This document shows positions 1-11,663 of a stretch of DNA of 64,000 nt, in pieces. This DNA is from Uranotaenia lowii (Eukaryota > Arthropoda > Insecta > Diptera > Culicidae): positions 133,978,394-134,042,393 of the forward strand of contig NC_073691.1 of assembly GCF_029784155.1 (NCBI RefSeq), read 5' to 3'. The first letter of the stretch is position 1. Each line of letters starts with the position of its first letter. The translations under genes were made by a program, and so were the position numbers. The notes below the pieces were generated by a model. The model did no database searches. It had not been told where the DNA came from and saw only the letters and a list, made by a program, of their open reading frames with translations.

Positions 1-1895
1 TCTCTGAACGCATCGCAATATTTTCCGAATGAGAAGTAAACAAGCAAGCAACAAACACGGAAAAATAGAGTTATTCATAAATTGTGTTGCGAATACACAT
101 TCATTATAACTAATCGTTTGTTGTTCACAATTTGTGTATCCCCAATTCAGTTTTGAGTAGTTTTGAGTCGACAATATACAAATGAAAACTAAAACTCGAT
201 TATTCGATTCTGTATAAAAAGTTTGTTGTTGTTGGAAAGCTTCTGGACAGGGATGCTAAAGCAAACAAGTTTTTAAAATTTGCTACGTTTTTTTTCAATT
301 CCGCATCCGTTTTTAGACAAATCATCATGAATGTCTTACAAAAGGTATGTTTTATTAGAATTTCACTTCGTTTTATGACATTATTGTGTGATTACAGGGA
401 TATTGTTGCATTCAGGTGAATCACATAATCAGCATTTATCACCGGAAGAAGCCATCGATTGTTACCTGAAATATGATTTACAACAGCGGCACTGATGTTT
501 TACCGTTAAGGCTATTCCGGAAAGTTGAACGAATGCATCGGGAGGTTCGAGGTTTACCTAAAATTTGCGAACTGCTATTGTCAACATTTTTATTTTCATT
601 TTAGAGCTAGACGGCATAATTTACTCTGATCAAAATTAAGCTCTTAAGGACGAGAGACTATTCCTGTCGTTTTCTTTCTAAGCCTCTATCGGACAGGATG
701 TGGTCCTCGTAATTCAGCAGGTGATACTTCGCAGACAAAAACCTTTATATTTGTTCTTCGAATATTGGTAAGTAAAAGTGCACATTTTCCATTAGGAAAT
801 GGGGAAAATTGAGATAGTGAACATAAATTTCATTTTCCAGTACATCACAACGAGCAGGAACGTGGCCGCTACCACCAAAGTACTCGTCAAAGGATATGAG
901 GGAAAATCGCTTCAAAAATCTAGCTATGCGGAAGACAGTAAGCTGGAGCTTAAAACAAAAAGATTAATTTATTCACCATCATAATGGAACAGGTTTGTTT
1001 TATTTGATATAATTTTGCACATGAGCTAGTTTTACTATTCGTCACTATTTGTACTTTCCACAAGACGATTCGTATAGGGTTGAAATATGAATTTTAGTTT
1101 TTAGTTATGAACCTTTTATTTTGATTCAATTTTTCCCTTTCCGACCCTCGATTTAATCTGAATTATATGATGCACCTTGATTTAAGTCTTATCATTCCGA
1201 GAGAGACTAGCATAACTTTATTTTAAACATCACTTAGTTATCTTAAATCTACTTTACTAGTTCGTGCTATAGATTATGATTATATCATTAATTCATGTGT
1301 TTGTGTTTATATTTATTGTTATTGTATTCTAATTCGTCAGGTACACCCATCCGAAATCACTTCAGGGTGCCAGTCCAGAGTGATGCCTGTTGAACCTGCT
1401 GAATGCCATTAGACTCTGCCGGCTTGAGGGTGCTACTCCTGTTTAGCTAGCAGCCGTTTCACCATGAGCAGCTAATCGGAAATGTACAAAAGGTAGCTAA
1501 AAAGTTCAATTCATTAGCCTTCATTATTACAATTTGCCATTTTTCTTTAATATAATTAGATTTTCACATTTGGAATTGACATTACATAACTTTTTAACAA
1601 TATCAAATTTCAATTCTTTTTCCAGATACGCTACACACCCAGGTGGCTGGATCGTATGAAAGAAAATTCGTGCCGGATGCTCCGCTACGTACATCCCAAG
1701 TTGTCATGAACAGCAGAAATCGGCATCCGAAAACATGCAACTTGGTGACGGAAAACATTTTGCGAGACGCAAAATTTGCTTCCATGCAATATCATTTGGC
1801 TGTATTATTAAATGTATGTAAAATGATTTTAAAGACAATAAAAACTGATAGCTTATTAGTTATAAAATTATTTAATTCGTTTTTTATTTAAAAAC
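1..1895 (+). other. Possible spliced transcript, no clear coding frame
   Basis: Several splice-like signals lie in one orientation at short, insect-like spacing: AAAAG|GTATGT near 346, TTACAG near 398, TATTG|GTAAGT near 768, TTTTCCAG near 839, ACAG|GTTTGT near 990, CGTCAG near 1341, AAAAG|GTAGCT near 1491 and TTTTTCCAG near 1624. An AATAAA lies near 1838. The implied exons are about 840-990, 1342-1491 and 1625-1860. All three frames of the 1342-1491 block contain stops. The longest frames (799-984 and 1643-1891) resemble no family I know. It could be a long non-coding RNA, an untranslated part of a gene starting to the left, or chance. The exon model is inference. Confidence 0.25.
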
Positions 1896-1964
1896 AACTT
1901 ACTTTTTGGAAGAATTTCAAAAATGAATGGGCATCCCCATGTCAAAATATACAGAATTGACTAA

Positions 1965-2215
1965 CTGGCTAAAAGCTTTCGAATGTGTAAAAGCTTTTTG
2001 CTCACGCTCTGTGTAAAGCGCCCAAACATAAAACTAAGTGGAGACACTTTTCTCGAATCTGTATGGATTTTTATACAGAACAGAGTAACTTTGTTTACCG
2101 TGAATCTCATGTGACATGCACAGTCGCAACGCTTGCGAATAAAAAAGCTGTGAGCGAGAGCAAACATTTTCTCGTCACACGAAAAGGCAGCGCGCGTACA
2201 GAAAGACTGGTTTTT
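1965..2215. repeat. Short imperfect inverted repeat
   Basis: A block around 1990-2012 (GCTTTTTGCTCACGCTCTGT) pairs imperfectly with one around 2143-2165 (AAAAGCTGTGAGCGAGAGCA). The first half of the region is therefore roughly complementary to the second. No coding signal was seen. It may be a small decayed foldback element beside the MITE fragment that follows. Confidence 0.3.
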
Positions 2216-2693
2216 AGGTAAACACAGTATTTTTAGTCATTTTTAACAAATAATTACTGGATAAACGTTAGTAATTGGACAGATATTAGTAATTTCATGA
2301 TAACCAATGATCACGATCCATTTAGAAAAAAAATATATCTTCAAGGACTCTAGGGATCAATTATATTTATAACATACATTTTGGAAAAAAATGAGAGTTC
2401 ACAATTGTTTTGAAAATATGGCACTCTAACGATTGACATATAAGAACAAATATTTCTATTATAATTTTTCATGTGAAAAACATTCTAAAGTGATAAAAAA
2501 GATCTTCAATTCACATTCTGTTAAATATTTCAAACACAGTTCGATAACTCGAAAAATAATTTTTTTACAATGTTTTGAGATAACAGCTTAGATGTTTTGT
2601 TCTATTTGGCACATTTTTCTAGAACATTCGATATTTGTAAGACATTCTTGTTTCGAGATATAGCGAAGGGATCAAGTATCCTCATTCTCCCCT
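2215..2693 (-). mobile_element. MITE family Z, 5'-end fragment (reverse copy)
   Basis: Read on the minus strand, this begins with the Z-family terminus (GGGGAGAATGAGGATACTTG at its right edge) and runs on with sequence similar to 37892-38430 and 27904-28420. Shared landmarks include the AGCTATATCTCG-like stretch and the GATCTTTTTTCAT-like stretch. The other terminus is absent: similarity stops near 2215, so this is a truncated copy. No coding capacity. Confidence 0.65.
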
Positions 2694-3848
2694 GGAATTA
2701 GAAACAATCGATTCTGGTTCATAAAAATAAAAGATTTCGTCAATAAAAGAAAACATTTGCACATTTTGATGTGTCGGAAAAATTGTGATGGTGTTCAGTT
2801 CGATCTGGTCGAATCCCGGCCATATGTTTGAAAAGATTTATTTTTCACAATTTCAAAAATTATAAAATAATTCCAATACGCCAAAGCGATTAGCAGATAT
2901 TAACATTCATTTTAAGTTGGCGAAGCTGCGGTGAATCCGTGCAATCATGGTGGATTATCTACATATTACGTACTTTTTAGTCTCTTTTTGTTACATAAAA
3001 AAACAAAAACTGTTTGGCATATTTGTTCATAAATGCTGTTAGGAGTTCATTGGCCTAATCTTACTTTAAATAAGATGAAAAAATGTAACAGAAGGTCCAA
3101 TGATCGAAAAGTTTGTTCACTCCTGCTAGCTCTACAGTGTTCCTAAAATCTTCTATTTTTAATCAAGGCAAATTTCCATTATAGATTTTATATTTTCATA
3201 AGACCATATCGTTATGATGAAATTTCCGCCGTGAACTCCGGGGGAATCGAAATAAAAACAGTTCTAGAAGGATTTAAGGAACAAGTCCAGCTGGAATTTC
3301 ATATTTCAACCAATCCTCATCGATTCCACCATGCTTGTTGTGTCGCGTTTCTGAGTTATTGATAGAATAAGTTTTTTTCGCGTTCATTTTCATTTCAACT
3401 GTAAACCGGACTTAAGATATGTTTACAAACCTATGTTAAAAAAAGAAAAGATATGTTTAATGAATGTGGGGTTTTCCGCCTTAAAAAAACTGTTCATGGG
3501 AGCCGATTTACCTACATCCTATTCAACGGTTACATAACCGAGAACAGAAAACCTTCAGAATTTCCCACTACTGGCATCCATCGATGATGTCGATGGTCTT
3601 TTCTTGCAGGGGCGCGAACCGTCTCATGTGAACCGGTTTGGGGTTTTCCAGACATTGACTGCTTGGCCGGCTGGCAGAACATCGTCGTGGTCTGAATGAC
3701 TCATTCTCACGGTTGTATTTCTCATTGCTATCACGGATTTTGTGTGTTGACCTCGTCGAAGTTAACGCATTGTACGCAAATCAAAATGCAGTTGCCCTCT
3801 CCCGGAGAAGATTTTTTTTTGCGGTTCATGTAAACAATCTGCCAGTAC
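2694..3848. other. Unassigned AT-rich intergenic stretch
   Basis: I see no open frame with family features, no terminal repeats and no RNA gene. The stretch around 3540-3830 is less AT-rich than its surroundings and may be old single-copy DNA. A B-box-like GGTCGAATCCC near 2808 is isolated. Confidence 0.4.
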
Positions 3849-3856
3849 CTACACAT

Positions 3857-5673
3857 TAGGGTGTCCCAAAATTGCATAACTTCTGGGAATCTGGGGGCTC
3901 ACCCTCCAAATGGTAGATTATGATGTGCAGAACAAACTTTTGTATGGGGCCGACTAAAAAAAATCATGTTTAGAGGTTCCGCAAGCGCGATTTTTAAAAA
4001 AAGTCTACTTTCAAAAGATTTGATTTTAAATAAATTCTGGGTCCAAAAATTTTCATAAAATTTATATATTTTATATTTTTTTAATTTTGTTTGAGTTAAA
4101 AACTACACGTAAAAATACAAAATGAACCAAATTTGTATCAAAATGTTAAACTAGAAAGCTATTTTCATGAAAAAAAATTTTTTTGGTCCAAAAATTTTGA
4201 ATTCAATGGACCAAAATGTGTACCAAGCGTAGAATATTTTTGATACCAATGCCATCAAAAGATGCGGATTTTTGTGCACTTAAATTTTGCTGAACAAAAC
4301 ATGTGGTTTGTATCATCGTGTCAACAGCTATTCACGATTTAATGCTTAACAAAAATCACAATTTAGGATATTTTTTATTTAATTGATCAATTTTGTCTTA
4401 ATAAATACCTACTTTAAAATCAAAATACTTGCAAAAAAAGACTTTGATGGTTTAAAGGAGTCATCAGAAGGCCATATGCCGAATTTGAGCAGAATCGGAC
4501 AACAGGAAGGGGTTGCACTGAATCTTAAGTGTGAAAGGGATTCTGAGACATAGTGTTCTAAAGAAGCATAAAAAACTGGTTATTCATCATACATTTTTGT
4601 CTTTACCAATCGATTGCTTGGTTATAAATGTTTTATTAAAATTAAAATAAATTCTAACATTTCACTTGAAGACTGCAACTCGATTGGACTTAAAACAAAA
4701 AAGTTATGGCTGTTCAAAGATTGTATTATTGTGGCAAATTGTCGTTTAACACACAATGAGTACTTTTTACTCATTGCGTTTTACAGGACAATTTGTAACC
4801 AAAATACAATCTTGGAACAGCCATAACTTTTTTGTTTTAAGTCCAATCGAGTTGCAGTCTTCAGGTGAAATGTTAGTCTTAATTTAAATTTTAATAAAAT
4901 TTACATAATCAAGCAATCGATTGGTAAAGACAAAAATGTATGATGAAAAACCCGTTTTTTATGCTTCTTTAGAACACTATGTCTCAGAATCCCTTTCACA
5001 CTTGAGATTCAGTGCAACCCCTTCCTGTTGTCCGATTCTGCTCAAATTCGACATATGGCCTTCTGATGACTCCTTTAAACCATCAAAGTCTTTTTTTGCA
5101 AGTATTTCGATTTTAAAGTAGGTATTTATTAAGACAAAATTGATCAATTAAATAAAAAATATCCTAAATTGTGATTTTTGTTAAGCATTAAATCGTGAAT
5201 AGCTGTTGACACGATGATACAAACCACATGTTTTGTTCAGCAAAATTTAAGTGCACAAAAATCCGCATCTTTTGATGGCATTGGTATCAAAAATATTCTA
5301 CGCTTGGTACACATTTTGGTCCGTTGAATTCAAAATTTTTGGACCAAAAAAATTTTTTTTCATGGAAATAGCTTTCTAGTTTAACATTTTGATACAAATT
5401 TGGTTCATTTTGTATTTTTACGTGTAGTTTTTAACTCAAACAAAATTAAAAAAATATAAAATATATAAATTTTATGAAAATTTTTGGACCCAGAATTTAT
5501 TTAAAATCAAATCTTTTGAAAGTGGACTTTTTTTAAAGATCGCGCTTGCGGAACCTCTAAACATGATTTTTTTTAGTCGGCCCCATACAAAAGTTTGTTC
5601 TGCACATCATAATCTACCATTTGGAGGGTGAGCCCCCAGATTCCCAGAAGTTATGCAATTTTGGGACACCCTA
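3857..5673. mobile_element. 1.8-kb palindromic foldback element, hAT-like ends
   Basis: The element starts TAGGGTGTCCC and ends GGGACACCCTA. It is flanked by an exact 8-bp duplication, CTACACAT, at 3849-3856 and 5674-5681. The two ~900-bp arms are nearly perfect reverse complements almost to the centre near 4767, where CAATGAGTA faces TACTCATTG. Arm differences are rare single bases or small indels. An 8-bp duplication with YAGGG-type ends fits the hAT superfamily. There is no transposase frame; apparent frames at 4614-4826 and 4921-5121 are mirror images of one another. It is non-autonomous, and the close arm match argues for recent formation or gene conversion between arms. Confidence 0.9.
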
Positions 5674-5681
5674 CTACACAT

Positions 5682-7340
5682 TCACTAAATATTTCAACAT
5701 CCAGACTGTCCACTTTAGTTTATGTTACAGTTGGTGCATGAATGTCCCTTCTCTATTTTACCCACCCCAACTTCGGATCAAAAAGTTGATGAAATTCTGT
5801 ATATGTGTGCTGGAACGACAAGAAAGAGAGACAACTCCCCCAAAACTACAAACGATCTGCCAAAGAAATGCAGGTGTTATTCGAAATAAACAAACCATTC
5901 ATAAACGTAGGAACGGCACTTGGTTTGGCATAGGACTTGGTTCTGGGTGTACCGAAGACCAGAGGTTTACGGTATGTTCATTTCGCAATTATGCACTCTC
6001 GGCGTGAGTGGGATTTGTTTTATGACGCTTTTGCAGTCGGAGCAGGGCTGAACTGAGTAAATGGGTTCAAACCATTCGAATGGATTCTTTCTAAATAATA
6101 CGCGAGTTGTAAAGCGGCTATTGGCTCAGTTGCGCACTTATTGCTTATGCGGATATTTATCTATATATTCATAAAATCTTGATATTAAATACAGCTAGCG
6201 TATCTTGAACCTTATACAGTAGTTTTTCGATTTTATCACTGTTCGATTTTATAAATACTCGCAATACTCAAGCTCGACTTTATCACGGTTCATATTTCGA
6301 TTATATCACTCTTTTTCAAAAAATCATACAAAACCTTTTTCCAGTCTTTTGAAATCATTAAAAAACTAATCACGTTTGAGCCTCGCATTTTTATGGTTCC
6401 ACTGGAACCGTTCCAGGTATGGTATATGAGTTGTTAATTATGTGAAAATGTCATTGAATTGTTTATTCCTCCACTGACTGGATTGAGTATTTAAGTGCAT
6501 GAAATCGTCATTTTAATTCGAAAATAGTTTTAATTTATCCAATTAATCATCTCAATTTAACGAATGCGAGGGATTATATATGATTCTGGATTCTTTTTTT
6601 ACTTTTGCTTGGATATATTTAACAATATGGAAATGGATAGATTATCAGAAAAGATTATGTGAGGTTTTTTGAGCCAAAGACAGATAATTGTTTTAAAGTT
6701 TTAGTTTCGAAAAAAAGGATAAGGTTCCGAGTTGTGCAAGTCCCCACATATAAAAAAAGTTCAGATTCAATATGAATTTAGGGGCATATAAATTTAACAT
6801 TGGTTCATAATAAACAATTCATAAATTTCCGTTCAGCACTTGATGATCACTAAAGCAAGTTTTTACACAAGATGTGAATTTATAGATACGGATAAATCTA
6901 TCTTAGCACATAGTGGTCAAACAACTAAGAATCGATTCCATTCTCTCTCAGGGTCTGGTACCGATTGTCCGAAACAGAGGGACGAATTAGAAGATTCCAC
7001 TGCTTGAGATCAGAATCTAGCTGAAGAAGATAGTAAGTTGCTATCGGAATACCGGTATTGAAACTTTTCTTACACCGAATCGGAGTTGAAGGGAATCTTT
7101 CGACTACTTTGATTCAGTGGTTTAAAATTGAATATTTTCCAAAATTAATGGTGTAATTTATCATTTAAAATGTCAAAACCATTTGTCAACCACGAAAACT
7201 TATATTGATCTAGAATCAGAGACTAATACAGACAGGACACTCTTTATCGATTTTTCGTTAGATTTATGGGTATTTAATGTTGGCACTAGAGGCGCTTCAT
7301 TTGCATAATATTAACTGACATCATCGAAACTAGTGATTTT
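5682..7340. other. Unassigned intergenic stretch
   Basis: No family-level coding match was recognised. The frame at 5621-6007 begins inside the palindromic element and is not convincing. Around 6218-6312 a motif of the type TTTTTCGATTTTATCAC recurs three to four times, reminiscent of the ends of some pogo-like MITEs, but no matching right end was found. Confidence 0.35.
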
Positions 7341-7353
7341 TTTCCGGTTTTGT

Positions 7354-7430
7354 ATCATTAGGCTGGCGAATGGTGGATAATGTGCAACACGAAACCTCAT
7401 AGTGGTCATATCACCTCTTGTTTACAACTC
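7354..7430 (+). mobile_element. RTE-type 5' UTR fragment
   Basis: About 75 bp here (GGCTGGCGAATGGTGGATAA to CTTGTTTACAACTCC) match the reverse complement of 21535-21620, the 5' untranslated region of the minus-strand RTE-type element, with a small internal deletion. It runs straight into endonuclease sequence of a different non-LTR element at about 7436, so the junction is chimeric. Confidence 0.6.
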
Positions 7431-7435
7431 CTACC

Positions 7436-8374
7436 TCAACCTGTCTGTTCATTATATAAAATTCCTGGTTAATATTTGTATCGATGGATTTCACAACATC
7501 TCTGTAGAATTGGCCATTAAAGGGCAAATTATTGATGTGCGTGGCATTTACAAACCATCGTCGTTTCCCTTTAATACCTTCTGTGATAATTAAAAAAAAA
7601 AACGAACACACACATATAGGATCTCAGTGAAACTTCATATTTCTTTGAAGAGATCTAATTTTCTTAACTCTAAGGCGTACATCTTTCAAGGATGTTATGG
7701 CTAGCATCTTACAAATGCTAAAACCACCAGACCACAGAAAGAGTACTATGTGTGCCGAGATCGGGATTCGATCTCATGGACTCTGGCTTAGAAGACTGGA
7801 ACGCTATCCTCTAGGCCACGGCCGGCGGCAGAATTAGAGTGTCTGATGTCCTCCGTGCCCGACAATCATTCTTGTTTTATAGTCGGCGACCTGAACGTTC
7901 CCGTAAATGTTACAAACAATAATTCTGTGATAAAATATAAAAACCTTCTCGAATCATTTGGCTTTTTGTGTACCAACACTTTAACCACTAGACCTATCAG
8001 TGAGAATATTTTAGACCATGTAGTTTGTAAGTATACGAATGCATCTAATTTGAAAAAACGACACGATTTATACAGATCTAAGCGATCATCTCCAAGTAAT
8101 TACTACCTTTGATTTGAAATCAGACAAGCAACAGATACAATTCAGCAAAACCATTATTAATCATTTAGAACTAAACGATAAATTTGGGAATTATTTGAGA
8201 GAGATTGGTGAAATTGAAGATGCTAGCACATGTATTCAAAATATTGTGGCAACTTATAACTCTTTGCTTACTACTTGCTCCAAAAAAGTGACTAAGTCAG
8301 TGAAGCTCAAGGGTAATTACTGTCCGTGGATGTCTTTTGACCTCAGGAAGTTGATAAGAATAAAACACAATTAG
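7436..8374 (+). pseudogene. Non-LTR endonuclease domain, interrupted by a SINE
   Basis: The first piece reads NISVELAIKGQIIDVRGIYK at about 7499-7558. The second (7846-8112) contains CFIVGDLNVPVN, the GDxN motif of apurinic/apyrimidinic-type endonucleases, and ILDHVV before the C-terminal SDH-type region. In an active element this domain nicks target DNA to prime reverse transcription. The 240-bp SINE sits between the two pieces. The linker frame at 8114-8374 follows after a stop, and the reading frame is further broken between 8374 and 8800. Assignment to CR1/Jockey rather than another APE-type clade is tentative. Confidence 0.7.
7593..7830 (-). mobile_element. tRNA-derived SINE (minus strand)
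   Basis: On the minus strand the element begins at about 7830 with a tRNA-like head: A box TGGCCTAGAGGATAGCG, anticodon-loop-like CTTCTAA and B box GAGATCGAATCCC at normal tRNA spacing. A ~150-bp body follows, ending in a run of T near 7592-7602. The head resembles tRNA-Arg(UCU). A second copy at 46546-46790 matches head and body. Flanks GATAATTA / AGAATTAG may be the target duplication. It splits the endonuclease domain of the host retrotransposon. Confidence 0.8.
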
Positions 8375-8799
8375 ATATATCAAAAGAGTGAAAAGGAATC
8401 CTGAAGATGCTCACTTAAGAGAAATGCTTAACCATATCTCAAAGAAAGTTGAAGTTACCAAGAGAAACTGTAAAAAGAACTATTACGCAAATATTTTGAA
8501 CAACACACCTCATTCAAAAATCTGGAAAAACATTAACATTTACATTTAAACATTAGACATTTAATCACTATTTCAAAAACGTCGGGAAAACTCTTGCAAA
8601 TAACATAATCGTGGATCCAACATATAACAGTTTAGCGAATATTGACCGTGTGTCAAACTCTCTATTTTTACACCCAGCAACTGCTAATGAGGTTATCACA
8701 GTTATAAAATCTCTTAAAAATAAAAAAAAGCAATTTGTCATTTTCAAGCATTCTTACTAAATGTTTTAACAAAATGTTAGAGTCTGGCATCTATTCAGA

Positions 8800-9110
8800 A
8801 TGCCTAAAACAGCTAAAGTGACTCCAATCTTTAAATCAGGTGACATCCTTGAGGTGAACAACTACCGCCCCATACCAACACTTAGCGTCTTGAACAAGGT
8901 ATTTGAAAAATTATTAATACACAGATTTAATTGTTTTCTGAACTGCAACAATGTGTTGTATAATCTCCAATATGGATTTAAATCAGGGTCGAGTACCCTA
9001 ACAGCTATCTGCGAGTTATTGGACTCCGTAATTGAAAAAAATGACTCTAAAAAAATTGTAGGTGCACTTTTTCTCGACTTAAAAAAAGCCTTCGACACTC
9101 CCAACCATTT
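8800..9110 (+). pseudogene. Non-LTR reverse transcriptase, N-terminal part
   Basis: The frame shows reverse transcriptase blocks in order: KVTPIFKSGD, NNYRPIPTLSVLNKVFEKL, QYGFKSGSSTLTAI and ALFLDLKKAFDT, the last carrying the first catalytic aspartate. Homology stops at NH (about 9108), where poly-T marks the antisense insert. The C-terminal continuation is at 9949. Confidence 0.8.
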
Positions 9111-9948
9111 TTTTTTATTTTTTTTTGTAGCAGCCCACCACACTCCCCCACACCAAAAGGCTCAATTGAGCCCCCTGGTAATGGACGCTACTGTTCTCAG
9201 CATGTCTGGCAGCAAAATGATAATAAGAGTAAACGCGAGCAAATTTTAATCATGCTGAGAACACAAATATTTATAATGTCGTGCGAGGAAATGTATTATT
9301 TAACTAAATTGACTACAATATGAAATCTCAATGGAAAATAATTTCCTTTGAAGAGATTCATTATTCGATATTTACTAATATACTATTTATTTATTGCTAA
9401 TTTTATTATGTTATGTTCAATAATTTTATAAGATAAAATACAAACTACAAGATTTTTAAGAAAAATAATATTAGATATTAACGCTACAAAAGTACAAAAG
9501 GTAAACAAAACAAAGACTGGTTGATGATCGACTGTTTTAATGGTTCAATTTTTCTTTCAAAAGCTGTATCACTTTGGTTTTGAACATGGAACGATTGGTT
9601 ATGTTTTTAATATCCGTTGGTAAGGTGTTGTATTTAGTAGGTCCAATAAATGAAATTCTTTTTTGCCCTAATGATGTTGTGGATCGGCTTCGTTGCAAGA
9701 AATCTGACTGGCGAGTGTTATGAGTTCGCAACCCCGTAGTAAAATGGAGGTTTTGAATATTTTCAATTGAGTGTAGATTATCATAGACATATACAACAGT
9801 TTGCAAATCACAGAGTTCAGATATTGGAAGAACGTTATGCGTTCTTAAAGAGTAAAGCTGAAGGGTAGGGAATAACAAAGGGAGCTTTAAGATGTTTTTC
9901 AAGCATCTATTCTGGAGCGTTTGAAGTTTCTGTAAGTGGGACAAGGAG
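9107..9948 (-). mobile_element. 5'-truncated CR1/Jockey-type insert (antisense)
   Basis: Minus-strand element with an A-rich 3' tail at about 9107-9127. Its 3' UTR contains GCTGAGAACAGTAGCG, and a C-terminal ORF2 piece (9537-9948) reads LQTLQNRCLKNILKLPLLFP, ELCDLQTVVYVYDNLHS and FIGPTKYNTLPTDIKN. The same motifs, slightly diverged, occur on the plus strand at 10560-10960. It is therefore a relative inserted head-on into the reverse transcriptase of the older element. Target site is near the CCAT of AACCATGAAATT; any duplication is very short. Confidence 0.8.
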
Positions 9949-10960
9949 GCCATGAAATTCTTCTTCAAAAACTAGAGTGTTATGGTATCAGGGGCACTGC
10001 GAAAAACTTGATACGAAGTTATCTGGCCAACCGTAAACAATTTGTTTGTTTAAGAACTGCAAGCAGCTCTTTAGAAGTTTCAGATATCGGTGTCCCGCAG
10101 GGCAGCAACAAAGGGCCTCTCTTATTTTTATTGTACATAAACGATATCAACAAGCTACCTCTGCATGGTGTTCTCCGTCGATTTGCCGATGATACAGCTC
10201 TTTTTTATTCTGGCACCTGTCCAAATAGTGTTACCATGCGTATGGAAGAAGATTTAGAAGTTCTCCATAAATACTTTTCCACAACCTGACACTCAACCTG
10301 ACCAAAACAAAGTATATGATCTTCCACTCTTATCGAAAAAAAATTGAACCTCATAATAATCCCAAAATCACTGAAATCGCGATCGAAAGAGTGAACAACT
10401 TCAAATATTTGGGTACTCTGGATGAAACTCTGTCATGGAGCAATCACATTGAAAATTTACAAAAAAAAAAGATCTCATCTTATAGCGGAATCTTATGGAA
10501 ATTCTATTTTGCCTTCATACATTCTCATTTATATTATTTGATCGCCATATGGGGAAGGACATCTTTGTCCTTTTTGTCACGTCTACAATCCCTACAAAAC
10601 CGATGCCTAAAGACTATCTTTAATCTTCCCCTACTCTATCCAACTGTTCTAATCTATTCTAACAGGTCACACAACATATTACCTCTAAATCAGCTTTGCG
10701 ATTTACAAACAATAATTTATGTATTTGATAATTTGCACTCTTCAAACAGTAGTCAAAGCCTGAGATTTACAACAGGAGTAAGAATTCATAACACCCGCTT
10801 TTCTCATCACTGAGTACGCAGCACATCTTCAAATTCTCGTGGCCAACGGCGAATTTCTTTTATTTGTCCAACCAAATTCAACGTTCTTCCTGAAGATATA
10901 AAAAATTCAACGAATAGAAACTGTTTCAAAACCAAACTTATACATTATTTCAAAGAAAAT
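9949..10960 (+). pseudogene. Non-LTR reverse transcriptase, C-terminal part
   Basis: Continues the 8800-9110 frame with GVPQGSNKGPLLFLLYINDI and RFADDTALFYS, the latter containing the catalytic ADD box. A stop at about 10288 ends this frame and the next opens at 10316. Thumb and C-terminal motifs follow: NNFKYLGTLDETLSWSNHI, GILWKFYFAFIHSHLYYLI, LQNRCLKTIFNLPLLYPT. The frame stops near 10811, after which homology to the antisense insert's C-terminus continues to about 10970. Inactive. Confidence 0.75.
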
Positions 10961-11663
10961 TTAAGCCGTTGAACATCCAACCACTATTCAGAAGTTATTT
11001 ATTATTTGTCTTGTATTTTTCTTAGCTGTAAATTTAGTATAATTAAATGTAGTTTAATAAATTTTTTGTAGTATTTCATATTAAATTTTAGTAATTAATA
11101 TCAAAAAATATACATGGATCTCTCAAAAGGAAATATTATTTCCACTGAGATTCATGATGTAATTAAGTTTTGTAACGTAACATCTCCTCGCACTAAGTAA
11201 CAATATTATTAAAGTTCTCAGCATGAGTAAATTTTTGTTCGCGTTTGTGTTTTTCCTTTTGCTGTCAGACATGCTGAGAACAGTTAGCGTTCATTACCAG
11301 GGGGCTCATTTGAGCTTCTTGGTGTGGGGGAGTGTGGCGGGCCGCTAAGTTATATCTATCTATAAAAACCTCCCCATGGTGCTGGCTGGGATGCGCGTAA
11401 ACTAAGCGGAGATAGGATACCCAAAACTGGTGGATGCTTTGGTCGCATGTAGACAGAGATGGTGGTGACCACACGCGTCTGTTCTCCAGGTCAGGGGTGG
11501 CTCAAACAGCGTCTTTCTTGCAGGGAGCGGCTGAATTTATGAAATGCGGCCCCAGCGCGAGATAGGGACCTTAGGCTAGCTACCTACTGCTTCCGATTTA
11601 TAAAATTGTTACGGAAACTTAGACAAGAAATAACCGAATTGGAGCTTTGGCGACGACTTTTAG

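Larger units (their letters stand above)
7436..11347 (+). mobile_element. CR1/Jockey-type non-LTR retrotransposon, split twice
   Basis: A plus-strand non-LTR element can be followed through its endonuclease (7436-7592 and 7835-8100), linker (8114-8370), reverse transcriptase (8800-9110 and 9949-10290), C-terminal domain (10316-10960) and 3' UTR (to ~11347). It is interrupted by a SINE at about 7593-7830 and by a 5'-truncated antisense relative at about 9107-9948. Reading FDTPNH before the second insert continues as EILLQKL after it, which fixes the join. The 3' UTR end (near 11211-11347) is nearly the same as that of the inserted element. Many stops and frameshifts make it inactive. Confidence 0.8.

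Noticed and set aside
2795..2825. GGTCGAATCCC as a possible tRNA or SINE B box
   Set aside because: No A box at the right distance and no match to the two SINE copies.
4614..5121. Two short frames in the palindrome
   Set aside because: Mirror images produced by the inverted repeat; no start context or family features.
6218..6312. pogo-like MITE
   Set aside because: The TTTTTCGATTTTATCAC words recur, but no opposite terminal repeat was found.
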